Positions 19,139-28,404 of a stretch of DNA of 64,000 bases are shown here, in pieces (positions within the stretch are counted from its first letter, which is position 1; every line of letters begins with the position of its first letter). This stretch comes from Pseudogracilibacillus auburnensis. Its GTDB lineage: Bacteria > Bacillota > Bacilli > Bacillales > Amphibacillaceae. The stretch spans positions 124,001 to 188,000 of the forward strand of contig NZ_QJJQ01000004.1 of the NCBI RefSeq assembly GCF_003201975.1. The letters run 5' to 3'. The notes under the pieces are model-generated. The model saw only the letters and a list, made by a program, of their open reading frames with translations, was not told the origin of the DNA and ran no database searches. Both the position numbers and the translations under genes were made by a program.

Positions 19139-20869
19139 TCAGTCAGTAACATACCATTCATGGTAGTCACGTAAACCAGTAGCATCAATTGTATATCCTT
19201 GAACACGCTCATTGATGCCGTAAAGGTCTAAGTTTTCCCATAAAGGAATTGCTGGCAATTCTTCGTTAAACAATTTTTGCCACTCAATATATACATTTTT
19301 ACGATGATCATCATCAAATGAAGCCTCACTCAAACCATCTGCAAGTAATGCATCAGACTCTTCATTTACCCAGCGACCAAAGTTGTATTCTTCCTTACTA
19401 CCCCATAAACCAGTCGGATCTGGATCGGTACCAACAGACCATGAACCGAAGAATGTTTCAAGAACTTCATCATCATTGTCTTTCATATCGTTGTACGTAT
19501 TAAATTCAATCAACTGGCCTGTTGCTAATTCTGTTTTAATCCCAACATCTTCCCAGTTTTGCATAATGGCTTGTGAACGTCCTTCAAAAGCAGCTGGTCC
19601 TGCATAATGAGCAAATTTTACAACAAATTCATTGCCATCTGGATCTGTACGGAAACCATCGTCCCCTTTTTTGTAACCAGCTTCATCAAGTAATTCTTCT
19701 GCTTTATCTGGATCATAATCATATTGTGTTAATTCTGATTCATCTGCTGCAATCCAATGAACAGATGGAATAGGTGTATTAACAATCGTTGCTTTCCCGT
19801 TTAAATAATTATTAACAATTGATTCCCTATCTAAAGCATAGAACATTGCTTGACGAAGACGCTTGTCATTAAATTTGTCATAATCCGCTACGGAAGTTTT
19901 GTTTTCTTTGTCCCAGTGACCAAAGCGGAAACCCACATATGAGTATCCTAACCCTTTCTGCTCTACAATATTGATGTGATCAAATTGTTCTAATTCATCG
20001 ATATCATCAGGACGAATTTCCATGAAATCTACTTCACCATTTTGTAAAGCACCTAATGTAAGTGATGGATCAATCACTTTTAATAGGATTTCATCCAATT
20101 TAGGTGTGCCTTTCCAATAATCATCAAAACGCTCCATACTGACATACTCCCCAGCTTGGATTTCCTTTATTTTAAATGGTCCAAGACCGACAGGAGTTTC
20201 GCGAATTTCTGGAGCTGCATCCATTTCGCCGACCGGAATATCTTCTAATTCCTTCTTAGGCATGGCTCCAGACCATAAATTTTCCAAGTTGTTAATTTTC
20301 TTTTCTTTAAACGTAATTGTGGCATTGTAATCATCAACTATTTCAAAGCCGGAAATCGAATCTGCTTCACCACTATTATATTCATCGACACCTTCTATGT
20401 CTTGCACATAAGTATAACGGTCTCCTTCATAGTCAGGATGTGCAAGGACTTCTAAAGCAAACTGCCAGTCTTCAACAGTTAACTCTTCTCCGTTATGCCA
20501 CTTCACACCTTCTTGAAAGGTGAAGTGAAAGACTTTATTGTCCTCGGTTTCCCATTCAGCAATTGCGGGAATATACTCTAGTTCCTCATTAGTAGTCCAT
20601 AAACTTTCATGAATGAACTCATTGACTTGCGCATCAATTGCACTTTTTGAAAATCCATCCATAAATAAACCTTCTGGCTCTTGATCGATGGCAAATGTTA
20701 ATGTACCACCTTCTTGTTCTCCCTTTTCATCGGTAGTTTCCTCTTCAACATCTTCACTATTTGAGTCCTCTCCATCTGTTGAAGTATCATCATTACTTCC
20801 ACCACAAGCACCAAGTACTAGTGATAAGGCAAAAAGGATACTTAAAAATAATAATAGCTTTTTTTTCAA
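19139..20869 (-). CDS. Peptide-binding lipoprotein, SBP family 5 (second operon)
   Basis: This 576-aa receptor has lipobox LGAC (Cys22), an acidic linker and SBP_5 features: FIHESLWTTNEELEYIP, FTFQEGVKWHNGEELTVEDW and LRQAMFYALDRESIVNNYL. It shares the GYKKGDDGFRTDPDGNE region with AppA of the first operon, showing that the two receptors are paralogs. Different specificity is likely but not visible. The downstream copy A repeat sits 17 bp past its stop. Confidence 0.93.
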   Translation of the reverse strand: MKKKLLLFLSILFALSLVLGACGGSNDDTSTDGEDSNSEDVEEETTDEKGEQEGGTLTFAIDQEPEGLFMDGFSKSAIDAQVNEFIHESLWTTNEELEYIPAIAEWETEDNKVFHFTFQEGVKWHNGEELTVEDWQFALEVLAHPDYEGDRYTYVQDIEGVDEYNSGEADSISGFEIVDDYNATITFKEKKINNLENLWSGAMPKKELEDIPVGEMDAAPEIRETPVGLGPFKIKEIQAGEYVSMERFDDYWKGTPKLDEILLKVIDPSLTLGALQNGEVDFMEIRPDDIDELEQFDHINIVEQKGLGYSYVGFRFGHWDKENKTSVADYDKFNDKRLRQAMFYALDRESIVNNYLNGKATIVNTPIPSVHWIAADESELTQYDYDPDKAEELLDEAGYKKGDDGFRTDPDGNEFVVKFAHYAGPAAFEGRSQAIMQNWEDVGIKTELATGQLIEFNTYNDMKDNDDEVLETFFGSWSVGTDPDPTGLWGSKEEYNFGRWVNEESDALLADGLSEASFDDDHRKNVYIEWQKLFNEELPAIPLWENLDLYGINERVQGYTIDATGLRDYHEWYVTD

Positions 20870-20907
20870 TTTGCTTTCCCCCTATTTAACTCCTTTGTTT
20901 CATTTGC

Positions 20908-21918
20908 TTATTCGTACAAATGACAGGCAACTCGTCGATAAGGCTTCACCTCCTTAAAAATTGGTTTCACTTCTTGGCAGATAGGCATTGCAACAGGACA
21001 TCTTGTATGGAACACACAGCCAGAAGGTGGGTTTTGTGGATTTGGGACATCACCTTGTAAGATAATTCTTTCTTTTTTTTCAAATGGATCAGGATTTGGA
21101 ATGGCTGATATTAATGATTTGGTATATGGATGCAGAGGTTCTTTATATATATCTGTTTTTTGAGCAATTTCAACGATGTGACCTAAGTACATGACACCAA
21201 TTCGGTCGCTCATATGTTTAACAACACTTAAATCATGAGCGATAAATAGGTAAGTTAAGTTAAAATCTTGTTGTAATTCTTTTAATAAATTTAGTACTTG
21301 TGCTTGAATAGATACATCAAGGGCACTAACCGGTTCATCAGCGATAATGAGTTTTGGGTGGAGTGCTAATGCACGAGCAATACCAATTCGTTGTCTTTGC
21401 CCACCCGAAAATTCATGTGGGTATTTATAGTAATCTTCTTTGCGTAAACCTACTCGAACTAAAAGGGACTGAGTTTCATCTTTCAGGTTTTTATGATTTT
21501 CTTTTGCAAAATTCCGGATTGGTTCATCAACAATATGTCCGACCATCATTTTGCTATTTAAAGAGGCGATCGGATCTTGAAAAACCATTTGTAAATCACG
21601 CCTTACCGCTCTTAACTTTGAGCCAGTGAAAGTTGTAATATCATTCCCATTAAAAATGATGTTTCCTGAAGTGGGATTTATTAGTCGAAGAATCAGCTTG
21701 CCCAAAGTGGACTTTCCACATCCAGATTCACCAACGAGTCCAAAAGTTTCCCCCTTAAATAGCTCTAGATTAATATCATCGACTGCTTTTATATCACCAA
21801 CTTTTCTTTTGAAAAAACCAGCCGTTACAGGATAATATTTTTTGGCGTTTTTTAATTGAAGTAAAACTTCTTTCTTTATTTGGCCATCAGAAGGTGTTTG
21901 TTCCTCTGTCATTGTCAT
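20908..21918 (-). CDS. Peptide ABC transporter ATP-binding protein, OppF type (second operon)
   Basis: This 336-aa ATPase has Walker A GESGCGKST at 63-71, signature FSGGQRQRIGIARAL, Walker B LIIADEP and an oligo_HPY C-terminus (PSGCVFHTRCPVAMPIC). The ATG directly follows the TAA of the OppD-type gene, and its AGGAG site lies within the end of that gene, so the two are coupled. A second in-frame ATG two codons later is equally possible. Confidence 0.93.
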   Translation of the reverse strand: MTMTEEQTPSDGQIKKEVLLQLKNAKKYYPVTAGFFKRKVGDIKAVDDINLELFKGETFGLVGESGCGKSTLGKLILRLINPTSGNIIFNGNDITTFTGSKLRAVRRDLQMVFQDPIASLNSKMMVGHIVDEPIRNFAKENHKNLKDETQSLLVRVGLRKEDYYKYPHEFSGGQRQRIGIARALALHPKLIIADEPVSALDVSIQAQVLNLLKELQQDFNLTYLFIAHDLSVVKHMSDRIGVMYLGHIVEIAQKTDIYKEPLHPYTKSLISAIPNPDPFEKKERIILQGDVPNPQNPPSGCVFHTRCPVAMPICQEVKPIFKEVKPYRRVACHLYE

Positions 21919-22944
21919 TTATTTGTTCTCTCCTTTCTTAGTACTTGAATCCTCAGGATAACAGGCATCATAAAGGAGACAACGTGCGAAATGGTTATCA
22001 GAAACCTCCGATAATTCGGGAGTGATATTCGTACAATCTTTAAATGCTTTCGTACATCTTGAGGCAAATCGACACCCTTGCTGTGGCATGTTCTGAATGG
22101 AGGGAACAACACCTTTTACTGTTTGTAATTTTTCCTTATCATGGTTCAAATCTGGGATGCTTCCAAGCAATGCCAACGTGTAAGGATGCCTTGGGTGTGC
22201 AAATAAGTAATGTATGGTAGAGCTTTCAACGATTTCACCTGCATACATGACAACGACACGATCAGCCATCTCTGCTACTACACCCAAATCATGGGTGACG
22301 AGCATGATGGACGTATTTTCTTTACTGTGAATATCTTTTAGTAACTCAAGAATTTGAGCTTGAACGGTAACATCTAAAGCTGTAGTAGGTTCATCCGCTA
22401 TTAAAAGCTTTGGATGTAAGGCAATGGCAATCGCTATCATAATACGTTGTCTCATACCACCAGATAATTGATGAGGATATTCATGCATTATTTTGTCTGG
22501 GCGAGGAATGCCAACTTGCTGTAATAGATCAATTGCTTTGGACATAGCATCTTTTTTAGATAGGTCGGTATGATTTTTCAATACTTCGATTAGATGGAAA
22601 CCGATGGTGAAAACAGGATTAAGTGCGGTCATAGGCTCTTGGAAAATCATTGAAATGGATTTGCCGCGTATTTGGTTCATCTCTTTTATGGATTTATCTA
22701 ATAAATTATCTCCTTGAAATATAATTTCACCTTGGGATACTTTAGCATTTACACTTGGCAATAGTTGCATGACCGATAATGCCAAAACACTTTTTCCGCA
22801 ACCCGATTCACCGACAATACAAATAATTTCACCTGAGTCAATTGTTAAATTTATATTAGTAATGGCATGATGTAACTCATTATTGATAAAAAAACCAGTA
22901 TACAAATTTTTAATGTCTAGGAGTGTTTGTTTTTGTTTAGGCAT
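21919..22944 (-). CDS. Peptide ABC transporter ATP-binding protein, OppD type (second operon)
   Basis: First gene of the second peptide operon. With the start at ATG 22944 the protein is 341 aa and aligns with the family N-terminus (LLDIKNLYTGFF). An upstream ATG at 22968 has no SD, while AAAGGGATG precedes 22944. Walker A GESGCGKS is at 45-52. The Q-loop [10 protein letters not shown], signature LSGGMRQR and Walker B LLIADEP are intact. The C-terminal oligo_HPY part is QQGCRFASRCTKAFKDC. Confidence 0.9.
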   Translation of the reverse strand: MPKQKQTLLDIKNLYTGFFINNELHHAITNINLTIDSGEIICIVGESGCGKSVLALSVMQLLPSVNAKVSQGEIIFQGDNLLDKSIKEMNQIRGKSISMIFQEPMTALNPVFTIGFHLIEVLKNHTDLSKKDAMSKAIDLLQQVGIPRPDKIMHEYPHQLSGGMRQRIMIAIAIALHPKLLIADEPTTALDVTVQAQILELLKDIHSKENTSIMLVTHDLGVVAEMADRVVVMYAGEIVESSTIHYLFAHPRHPYTLALLGSIPDLNHDKEKLQTVKGVVPSIQNMPQQGCRFASRCTKAFKDCTNITPELSEVSDNHFARCLLYDACYPEDSSTKKGENK

Positions 22945-23208
22945 GGAAGGATCATCCCTTTTTAACATAGTATTTACTTATTATTTTTATATCTATGATT
23001 GAAATATCCTTTTTAGGCATATAATTGGAGTGTTTAAGTAAAAAGTCCTATCTAATAGACTTCGAGATTTGTCATTAAGTTATGCATTTTCTAATAAATG
23101 TAGTTATAGGATAGGAATATATCACAATGATGTTTACTTTTGATTATTATCTATTTAATATGATAAAGTGATAGGGTGGTAAATGATAAGTTATTTGGAG
23201 GGAATTAC

Positions 23209-24531
23209 GTGTTAAATGCCGTTGTTATTAGTGTTTTAGTAATGGTCATATTAAGTTTGCTACGGGTTAATGTACTGTTTGCTCTTATTATCGCTGCGTT
23301 AACAGCAGGTCTAATGTCCGGAATGAATATGACAGATTCAGTTGGAATCATGATTGCAGGAATGGGTGGGCAATCGCAAACAGCTCTTAGTTATATTCTA
23401 TTAGGGATTTTTGCAGTTATGATAGGGATGTCGGGAATTACCTCGGCTCTAGTAAATGCCATGTTAAAAGTCTTTTCGGGTAAGAAGTTGATTTTAGTTT
23501 TTACTCTTGCGGGAATTGCATGTTTATCACAAAACGCGATTCCAGTGCATATCGCTTTTATTCCAATTTTAATTCCGCCATTATTAATTTTATTTGATAG
23601 ATTAAAACTAGATAGACGTGCAGTTGCTTCTGCTCTTACGTTCGGTTTGAAGTTTCCATATATTACGTTACCAGTTGGTTTCGGATTTATATTCCAAGGG
23701 ATTATTCGCGACGAAATGACTGAAAACGGCATTGCAATTTCATTAAAGGAAGTAACTACTGCAATGCTATTTCCTGGGGCAGCAATGATTGTCGGTTTAT
23801 TTATTGCTTTATTCATTTCATATCGGAAAGATCGTGTGGCAAAGAAAGTAGAAGAAGTTAAAGTGCAAGATATTGATATTGCTGATAGTATCACGGAGCA
23901 AAAAGATGTTCGTTGGAAGGTATCACATGGTTTTACAGTGATCGCAATTATCGTTGCACTTGTTTTACAAATTGTAACTGAATCTCTCGTGATTGGTGCT
24001 TTATCCGGTATTATTATTATGTTCACTTTCCGTGTAGTTAAAATGTATGAAGGAGATAAAGTCGTCAATGAAGGAATTGGCATGATGGGGATGATCGCTT
24101 TCGTTATGCTCGTTGCTTCAGGGTATGCGAATGTTTTAAAAGAAACAGGGGCAGTTGATGAACTTGTTGAGAAAACATTAGCTTTTACTGGTGATTCCCA
24201 TTTTGTTATCGCCTTTTTCTTATTAACAGTCGGTCTTTTAATTACGATGGGGATTGGAACGTCATTTGGAACAATTCCAATTTTGGCAGCACTTTATGTT
24301 CCGGTTATGATTGCTGTTGGTATGTCTCCACTTGCATGTGCGGCATTAATTGGAACAGCTGCAGCTCTAGGAGATGCAGGTTCACCAGCTTCAGACTCGA
24401 CGCTTGGACCAACTTCAGGATTAAATGCAGACGGAAAACATCATCATATTTGGGATACATGTGTACCGACATTTTTACATTACAATATCCCGTTGTTTAT
24501 TTTTGGTTTGATTGCGGCAATGGTGCTGTAA
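23209..24531 (+). CDS. Na+/H+ antiporter-family membrane carrier, YuiF-like
   Basis: This 440-aa integral membrane protein has about 12 hydrophobic segments and belongs to the Na_H_antiport_2/NhaC-like group, with B. subtilis YuiF as a relative. Markers are LSQNAIPVHIAFIPILIPPL near 105-125 and ALGDAGSPASDSTLGPTSGL near 395-414. Members are variously proposed as Na+/H+ antiporters or amino acid carriers; the substrate cannot be read from sequence. The start is GTG 23209, 6 nt after TTGGAGGG. An earlier GTG at 23176 has no SD. It is divergent from the second peptide operon. Confidence 0.87.
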   Translation: MLNAVVISVLVMVILSLLRVNVLFALIIAALTAGLMSGMNMTDSVGIMIAGMGGQSQTALSYILLGIFAVMIGMSGITSALVNAMLKVFSGKKLILVFTLAGIACLSQNAIPVHIAFIPILIPPLLILFDRLKLDRRAVASALTFGLKFPYITLPVGFGFIFQGIIRDEMTENGIAISLKEVTTAMLFPGAAMIVGLFIALFISYRKDRVAKKVEEVKVQDIDIADSITEQKDVRWKVSHGFTVIAIIVALVLQIVTESLVIGALSGIIIMFTFRVVKMYEGDKVVNEGIGMMGMIAFVMLVASGYANVLKETGAVDELVEKTLAFTGDSHFVIAFFLLTVGLLITMGIGTSFGTIPILAALYVPVMIAVGMSPLACAALIGTAAALGDAGSPASDSTLGPTSGLNADGKHHHIWDTCVPTFLHYNIPLFIFGLIAAMVL

Positions 24532-24536
24532 ATTGA

Positions 24537-24579
24537 AAGATCATCCTTTCTTCATGTTAAGTGGAGGAGGATGATTTTT
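24537..24579 (+). terminator. Intrinsic terminator after YuiF-like gene
   Basis: GATCATCCT pairs with AGGATGAT (24567-24574), with further CTTTCTTC/GTGGAGG pairing. A T-run follows at 24574-24579. Confidence 0.75.
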
Positions 24580-24601
24580 AGGTTTGTATGAGAATCAAAG
24601 G

Positions 24602-24690
24602 TTAGAGATTTTCTTTAGACTTTGCTGCAAGATACATGAGTGGTCCAGTAAAAATTGCCCGGAAGTAAACAACTGTATAAGACAACTCAC
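24602..24690 (-). pseudogene. Possible decayed gene fragment
   Basis: On the minus strand a start-less frame reads TVVYFRAIFTGPLMYLAAKS before a stop at 24602. The composition looks like the C-terminal end of a membrane protein. No family was recognised. Confidence 0.25.
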
Positions 24691-24864
24691 ATCATGGCTA
24701 CAATAATGATCTTTTGCATTGACTGTGTCAAGGCCTAATTCTTTTTGTGCAACTTTCCTTTTATTTATCCCCCAGTCTTCTAGTTGTTGTTTTTATAACC
24801 TCTCCTCTTGTTTCAATTCGATTGGAAGTTTCTAATTTAGAACCAGTTGGACTAATGCCATAAT

Positions 24865-24990
24865 CGGGAAGATGCGCCACATAACCATAGAGACTCGCCA
24901 AATAAGCGGGAAGATACGCCACATAATCATAGAGGATCGCCATATAATCGGGAAGATGCGCCACATAACCATAGAGATTCGCCATATAAC
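24865..24990. repeat. Three tandem 42-bp repeats
   Basis: Units start at 24865, 24907 and 24949, each with CGGGAAGATGCGCCACATAA or a close variant. Differences are mostly single bases. The period is 14 codons, so one minus-strand frame (24761-25066) stays open and reads YMANLYGYVAHLPD-like repeats. That frame has no SD and is probably not translated. Related 42-bp units occur at 35075-35158. Confidence 0.9.
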
Positions 24991-25292
24991 TGAATCCAAG
25001 TTCAAAATAATGGTTCATACTGCAGCCATCATAAAGCAAATAGTGGTTAAGTATAACCAACACCAAATTGTTGTGGGTCGGGTTATCAATCAGTATAGAT
25101 ACTAAACAAGAAAATTCTAATAGGTATATTGATTTTGTTCGCTTTAAGGGAAGATATTGTTCACATAAAGAAATTGAAATGCTATAAAAATTTCTGATAA
25201 TGTATTTAGCTGGAAAAATGGAAAAGATAGTATGTTACTATAGATGAAAGTGATTGATTTTAGAATGTAAGATGATGGAGGTGGATGGTCGA

Positions 25293-26228
25293 ATGAGAAA
25301 ATGTTTGCTTATGTTAATTTCACTTATTGTTTGCTTACTTGTAACAGCTTGCGGAAATAGTGATGATCAGGCGGAAAATAAGAGCGAGATGATTGAAATG
25401 AGTACAGAAGAATATGATACGGCTAACGAAGAAGGTTCCATCCTTTTTTCTGATAATGCTTTGATGAATCAAGAAGCGGATGAAGCTCAGGAGTCTGAAG
25501 ATGTGATGGAAAAAGTTGAAGTCGATTCAATTGACCGGAAAATAATCTATACAGCCAATTTGCAAATTGAAGTGAAAAATTTGCAAAAAGCGGTTCAAGA
25601 TATGGAGTCGGAAGTAACAGAAAAGGGTGGGTACATTGTAGAATCCAATTTGTATGGTGCAACAGGTGGAGAGGTTAAAAGCGGAACCATTACTGTACGC
25701 ATTCCTCAAGAGCATTTTCGAACATTCATTCAACTAGTTGAAGAAGGAAGCAGTAAAGTAGTAGAAAGCTCGATTTCCGGACAAGACGTAACAGAAGAGT
25801 ATGTAGATTTGGAATCGCGTTTGAAGTCGAAACGGGTAGTAGAAGAACGACTACTGGATTTTATGGAGCAAGCGCAAAAAACAGAGGACTTGTTGAAAAT
25901 ATCAAACGACTTAGCGGACGTTCAGGGTGAAATTGAGGAGCTTTTAGGAAGAATGAAGTATTTAGAAAATAAGGTAGATTTGGCAACAGTAACAATCCAT
26001 ATTGTGGAAAGTAATGTAAAGTTATCTGGAATGGATCAGGATGACCTGAATACTTGGGATAAAACGAAACAGCAGTTTTTAAAAAGCATTAATTGGTTAC
26101 TTACGGCTTTTTCAGGAATCATTATTTTCTTTATTGGTGGTTTGCCTCTGTTTGTTTTGCTGGGTATTGTTTGTTTAATTGTATTTTTTGTTATAAAAAG
26201 GTTGAGCCGGAAGAGAAGGAATGAATAG
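25293..26228 (+). CDS. DUF4349 lipoprotein with C-terminal membrane anchor
   Basis: The start is ATG 25293, 9 nt after GGAGGTG; the open frame begins earlier but lacks an SD. The 311-aa protein has lipobox VTAC (Cys20), an acidic linker, and a DUF4349 domain beginning RKIIYTANLQIEVKNLQKA near residue 80. EGSSKVVESSISGQDVTEEY and a coiled-coil stretch (about 150-225) follow. A hydrophobic segment near 265-295 ends in KRLSRKRRNE. It is probably anchored at both ends outside the membrane. Function is unknown. Confidence 0.87.
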   Translation: MRKCLLMLISLIVCLLVTACGNSDDQAENKSEMIEMSTEEYDTANEEGSILFSDNALMNQEADEAQESEDVMEKVEVDSIDRKIIYTANLQIEVKNLQKAVQDMESEVTEKGGYIVESNLYGATGGEVKSGTITVRIPQEHFRTFIQLVEEGSSKVVESSISGQDVTEEYVDLESRLKSKRVVEERLLDFMEQAQKTEDLLKISNDLADVQGEIEELLGRMKYLENKVDLATVTIHIVESNVKLSGMDQDDLNTWDKTKQQFLKSINWLLTAFSGIIIFFIGGLPLFVLLGIVCLIVFFVIKRLSRKRRNE

Positions 26229-26474
26229 ATGAAGTATTAGGGCTATAAAAAAATCAGGTTTTTGCCATACGTTAAGTTGTAGGTGTTAAAGGGTGAAAGA
26301 GAATAATAAGAATTACATGAGATGAACAAAGAATAAATGGTCTTAATAATGTTAGTAAAAAACCTTTTCTGCTATGGGATATAAAAAATTTAATAGGGAT
26401 TTTTATTGTAGTACCAGCAATATCTGTTGTTTTCATTATTGTCTTCATTAATTGGATATTTAGAGGAAGCACTA

Positions 26475-27023
26475 ATGGTTCAAATTTTTCTAGTGCAACA
26501 CCATGTAAAATATGCGAAAAGAATGTTGAATTTATCCTCTGCTCCACAAGTAAAAGATGCCTTAGGGCTTAATGCTGAACAGACATCATACGAAGGAACG
26601 GTCCATTTTATTGAATTTATTCGGGAACAGGAAAAGTTTAAAAAACAATATTCTCGAGTCATTTTGAACGAGGAAAAAAAGTTGATTGGCGTAATAACGC
26701 TTAAAGACATTGATTTAACAAATAAAACTTCTCATATTGGCACCTGGATAGGATTTCCTTATTGGGGTAAAGGATATAATCAGCTAGCCAAGAAAGATAT
26801 TCTTTATGACGCATTTACGAAGTTAGATTTGGAATTTGTATTTGCGGGAGCGAAGAAGTCTAATATGCGATCACAAAGAGCACAAGCAAAACTTCCATAT
26901 GTAAAAGCAAATGTCGAAAAGGAATTTCCAACAGAATATCAAAAGCTATCATCACGATTAAATGAGCAATGCATATTAAACGTCATAGAGAAAAAAACAT
27001 TTCTACATTGGTATTCACAGTAA
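26475..27023 (+). CDS. GNAT-family N-acetyltransferase (RimJ/RimL-like)
   Basis: This 182-aa protein has the GNAT core: ILNEEKKLIGVITLKDIDL, HIGTWIGFPYWGKGYNQLA (motif A, acetyl-CoA loop in the GKGYNQ form) and LEFVFAGAKKSNMRSQRAQ. The start is ATG 26475 after AGAGGAAG. The longer frame from 26427 lacks an SD and adds a hydrophobic stretch. The position after the acetyl-CoA loop holds Asn-Gln rather than the common Gly/Ala-Thr. Substrate unknown. A hairpin overlaps the stop codon. Confidence 0.8.
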   Translation: MVQIFLVQHHVKYAKRMLNLSSAPQVKDALGLNAEQTSYEGTVHFIEFIREQEKFKKQYSRVILNEEKKLIGVITLKDIDLTNKTSHIGTWIGFPYWGKGYNQLAKKDILYDAFTKLDLEFVFAGAKKSNMRSQRAQAKLPYVKANVEKEFPTEYQKLSSRLNEQCILNVIEKKTFLHWYSQ

Positions 27024-27034
27024 ATACCAATGTA
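27004..27034 (+). terminator. Stem-loop overlapping the GNAT gene stop
   Basis: TACATTGGTATT (27004-27015) pairs with AATACCAATGTA (27023-27034), a perfect 12-bp stem. No strong T-run follows, so it may be an mRNA stabiliser rather than a terminator. Confidence 0.45.
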
Positions 27035-27149
27035 AAATGCTGATCCAATAGAATAGGCTTTTGTAAAATTGTCTTGACTAATTTTTTTATCATTGTCCAG
27101 TAATCACGGTATAGTTTTATAAACGTTGGGAGACATCGCAACGAATCTT

Positions 27150-27767
27150 CTATAATAAAAGCGGGGTAATATACCCTTCTATTATTGCCGCTAGTAATAT
27201 CATTGGTACAATTATTACAAAGAAAACAAAAGATGAATAGGCTAGTAATTGTTTAAAAGAATACATTCCTTCGTATCTTTTCCCAAATAAATGAAGAATT
27301 TTTCTAACGATCCATTTATTTATTTTTAATGCTAAAGCTGTTACAATAACAAAAGCGAGTAACTCAAGTACAGCGTGTGGCAGGAACCCCTTTACGATCA
27401 TAAAGAATAAAGAATCTCCATTTCTGGTTGATAAATGAATGGCATTATATATGTAAAAAATGATACCAATCATAGCGCCATTTTTAAGTAATACAATCAA
27501 GTGCAAAAAGGGTACTGGAATGATTGCTAACACTAATATTTGTAAAGGCACTATAATATTATTCATAAATAATCCTTTCGTATGTTCAAACGAAGTTAGC
27601 TCCTTATCACTTAAGGTATTCACATTCGAATCGCTAAACAGTTTTTCAGGATCAAAACCTATGATAGTGCATATAAAATAAGTAATAACTATTGTGAATA
27701 GGAGCCCAACAGTTAAAAATATACAAGGTTTTATGAGTTTTTTAATGAAATTAGTCAATAAAAACAT
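27150..27767 (-). CDS. SpoIIM-family (stage II sporulation protein M-like) membrane protein
   Basis: This 205-aa protein has five or so hydrophobic segments. It carries the SpoIIM/DUF95 pattern: LFMNNIIVPLQILVLAIIPV, LLKNGAMIGIIFYI and KGFLPHAVLELLAFVIVTAL. True SpoIIM works with SpoIID and SpoIIP in engulfment; the context here gives no sporulation partner, so this may be a paralog. The assigned ATG (27767) is only inside AAAGGATG; TTG 27758, 9 nt after AAAGG, could be the real start. Confidence 0.75.
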   Translation of the reverse strand: MFLLTNFIKKLIKPCIFLTVGLLFTIVITYFICTIIGFDPEKLFSDSNVNTLSDKELTSFEHTKGLFMNNIIVPLQILVLAIIPVPFLHLIVLLKNGAMIGIIFYIYNAIHLSTRNGDSLFFMIVKGFLPHAVLELLAFVIVTALALKINKWIVRKILHLFGKRYEGMYSFKQLLAYSSFVFFVIIVPMILLAAIIEGYITPLLL

Positions 27768-27910
27768 CCTTTACAATGAATTTTTTGCGCTAAAACTGAT
27801 TATACATGGATTATTTCTTTTTAGAGTTTACTTTATTAAAATTTTATAATAATCTAGTGCTAAGTATTTGGTGAAATATGAAAAAACTATAGAAGTAGGA
27901 GAGGAAGTGG

Positions 27911-28225
27911 TTGTTTATTTTTATATTGATGTTTATCATGCTCTTATTTGGAGTTATCGGTTTGATTTTTATTAATGGAAAGGGTGCTTCTTTGATTTCA
28001 GGTTATAACTCTATGTCAGAGGCAGAGAAAGAGAAATATGATGAAGATGCATTGGCAAAGTTTATGGGGAAAATGATGTTTGCACTCATTTTCAGTATGA
28101 TATTTTGGTTATTAAGTACTTTGTTAAGTATGGATTGGCTACTTTATGTAGGAATTATCTTGTTTGTAGGGATTGCCATATTTATTGTCGTCTATGCAAA
28201 TACGGGTGAGAGATTTAGAAAATGA
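27911..28225 (+). CDS. DUF3784 small membrane protein
   Basis: This 104-aa protein has an N-terminal hydrophobic segment (1-22). A family-typical polar stretch, GLIFINGKGASLISGYNSMS, continues into EAEKEKYDEDALAKFMG. Two more membrane segments (about 56-72 and 76-94) follow. This layout is DUF3784, of unknown function. It starts with TTG preceded by GGAGAGGAAG. Confidence 0.82.
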   Translation: MFIFILMFIMLLFGVIGLIFINGKGASLISGYNSMSEAEKEKYDEDALAKFMGKMMFALIFSMIFWLLSTLLSMDWLLYVGIILFVGIAIFIVVYANTGERFRK

Positions 28226-28279
28226 AAAGGAGATGATGAAGCGTCAAGGGAACCAGAATTTGGACTAAAATATAAAAAC

Positions 28280-28366
28280 ATGTTTTGGGTTGCTTATTTT
28301 CATCTATTTGTAATGTTTATTTTGGTTAAAATAAAAAAGCTTGGAAAGGATCCAAGCAAAAAATAA
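28280..28366 (+). other. Possible very small membrane ORF after DUF3784 gene
   Basis: A frame from ATG 28280 encodes 28 residues with one hydrophobic helix (VAYFHLFVMFILV) and a Lys-rich end. The same frame is open back to the DUF3784 stop, but the good SD and ATG at 28230-28236 belong to another frame. It may be a tiny gene or a gene broken by a frameshift. Confidence 0.25.
28333..28363 (-). terminator. Terminator of GrpB-family gene
   Basis: GCTTGGA (28339-28345) pairs with TCCAAGC (28351-28357). On the minus strand it is followed by TTTTTTATTTT. A-runs flank both sides, so some bidirectional function is possible. Confidence 0.75.
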
Positions 28367-28404
28367 CTATCTGTCTTCAAAACTTTGTCGTTTATTACAA
28401 ATGT

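Noticed and set aside
24761-25066. 101-codon minus-strand frame containing 14-residue repeats
   Set aside because: It exists because the 42-bp repeat keeps phase. There is no ribosome binding site and the flanks do not look coding, so it is listed as a repeat only.
26310-26571. Plus-strand frame with a hydrophobic helix overlapping the start of the GNAT gene
   Set aside because: It has no usable start codon and no SD, and it overlaps a recognisable acetyltransferase.
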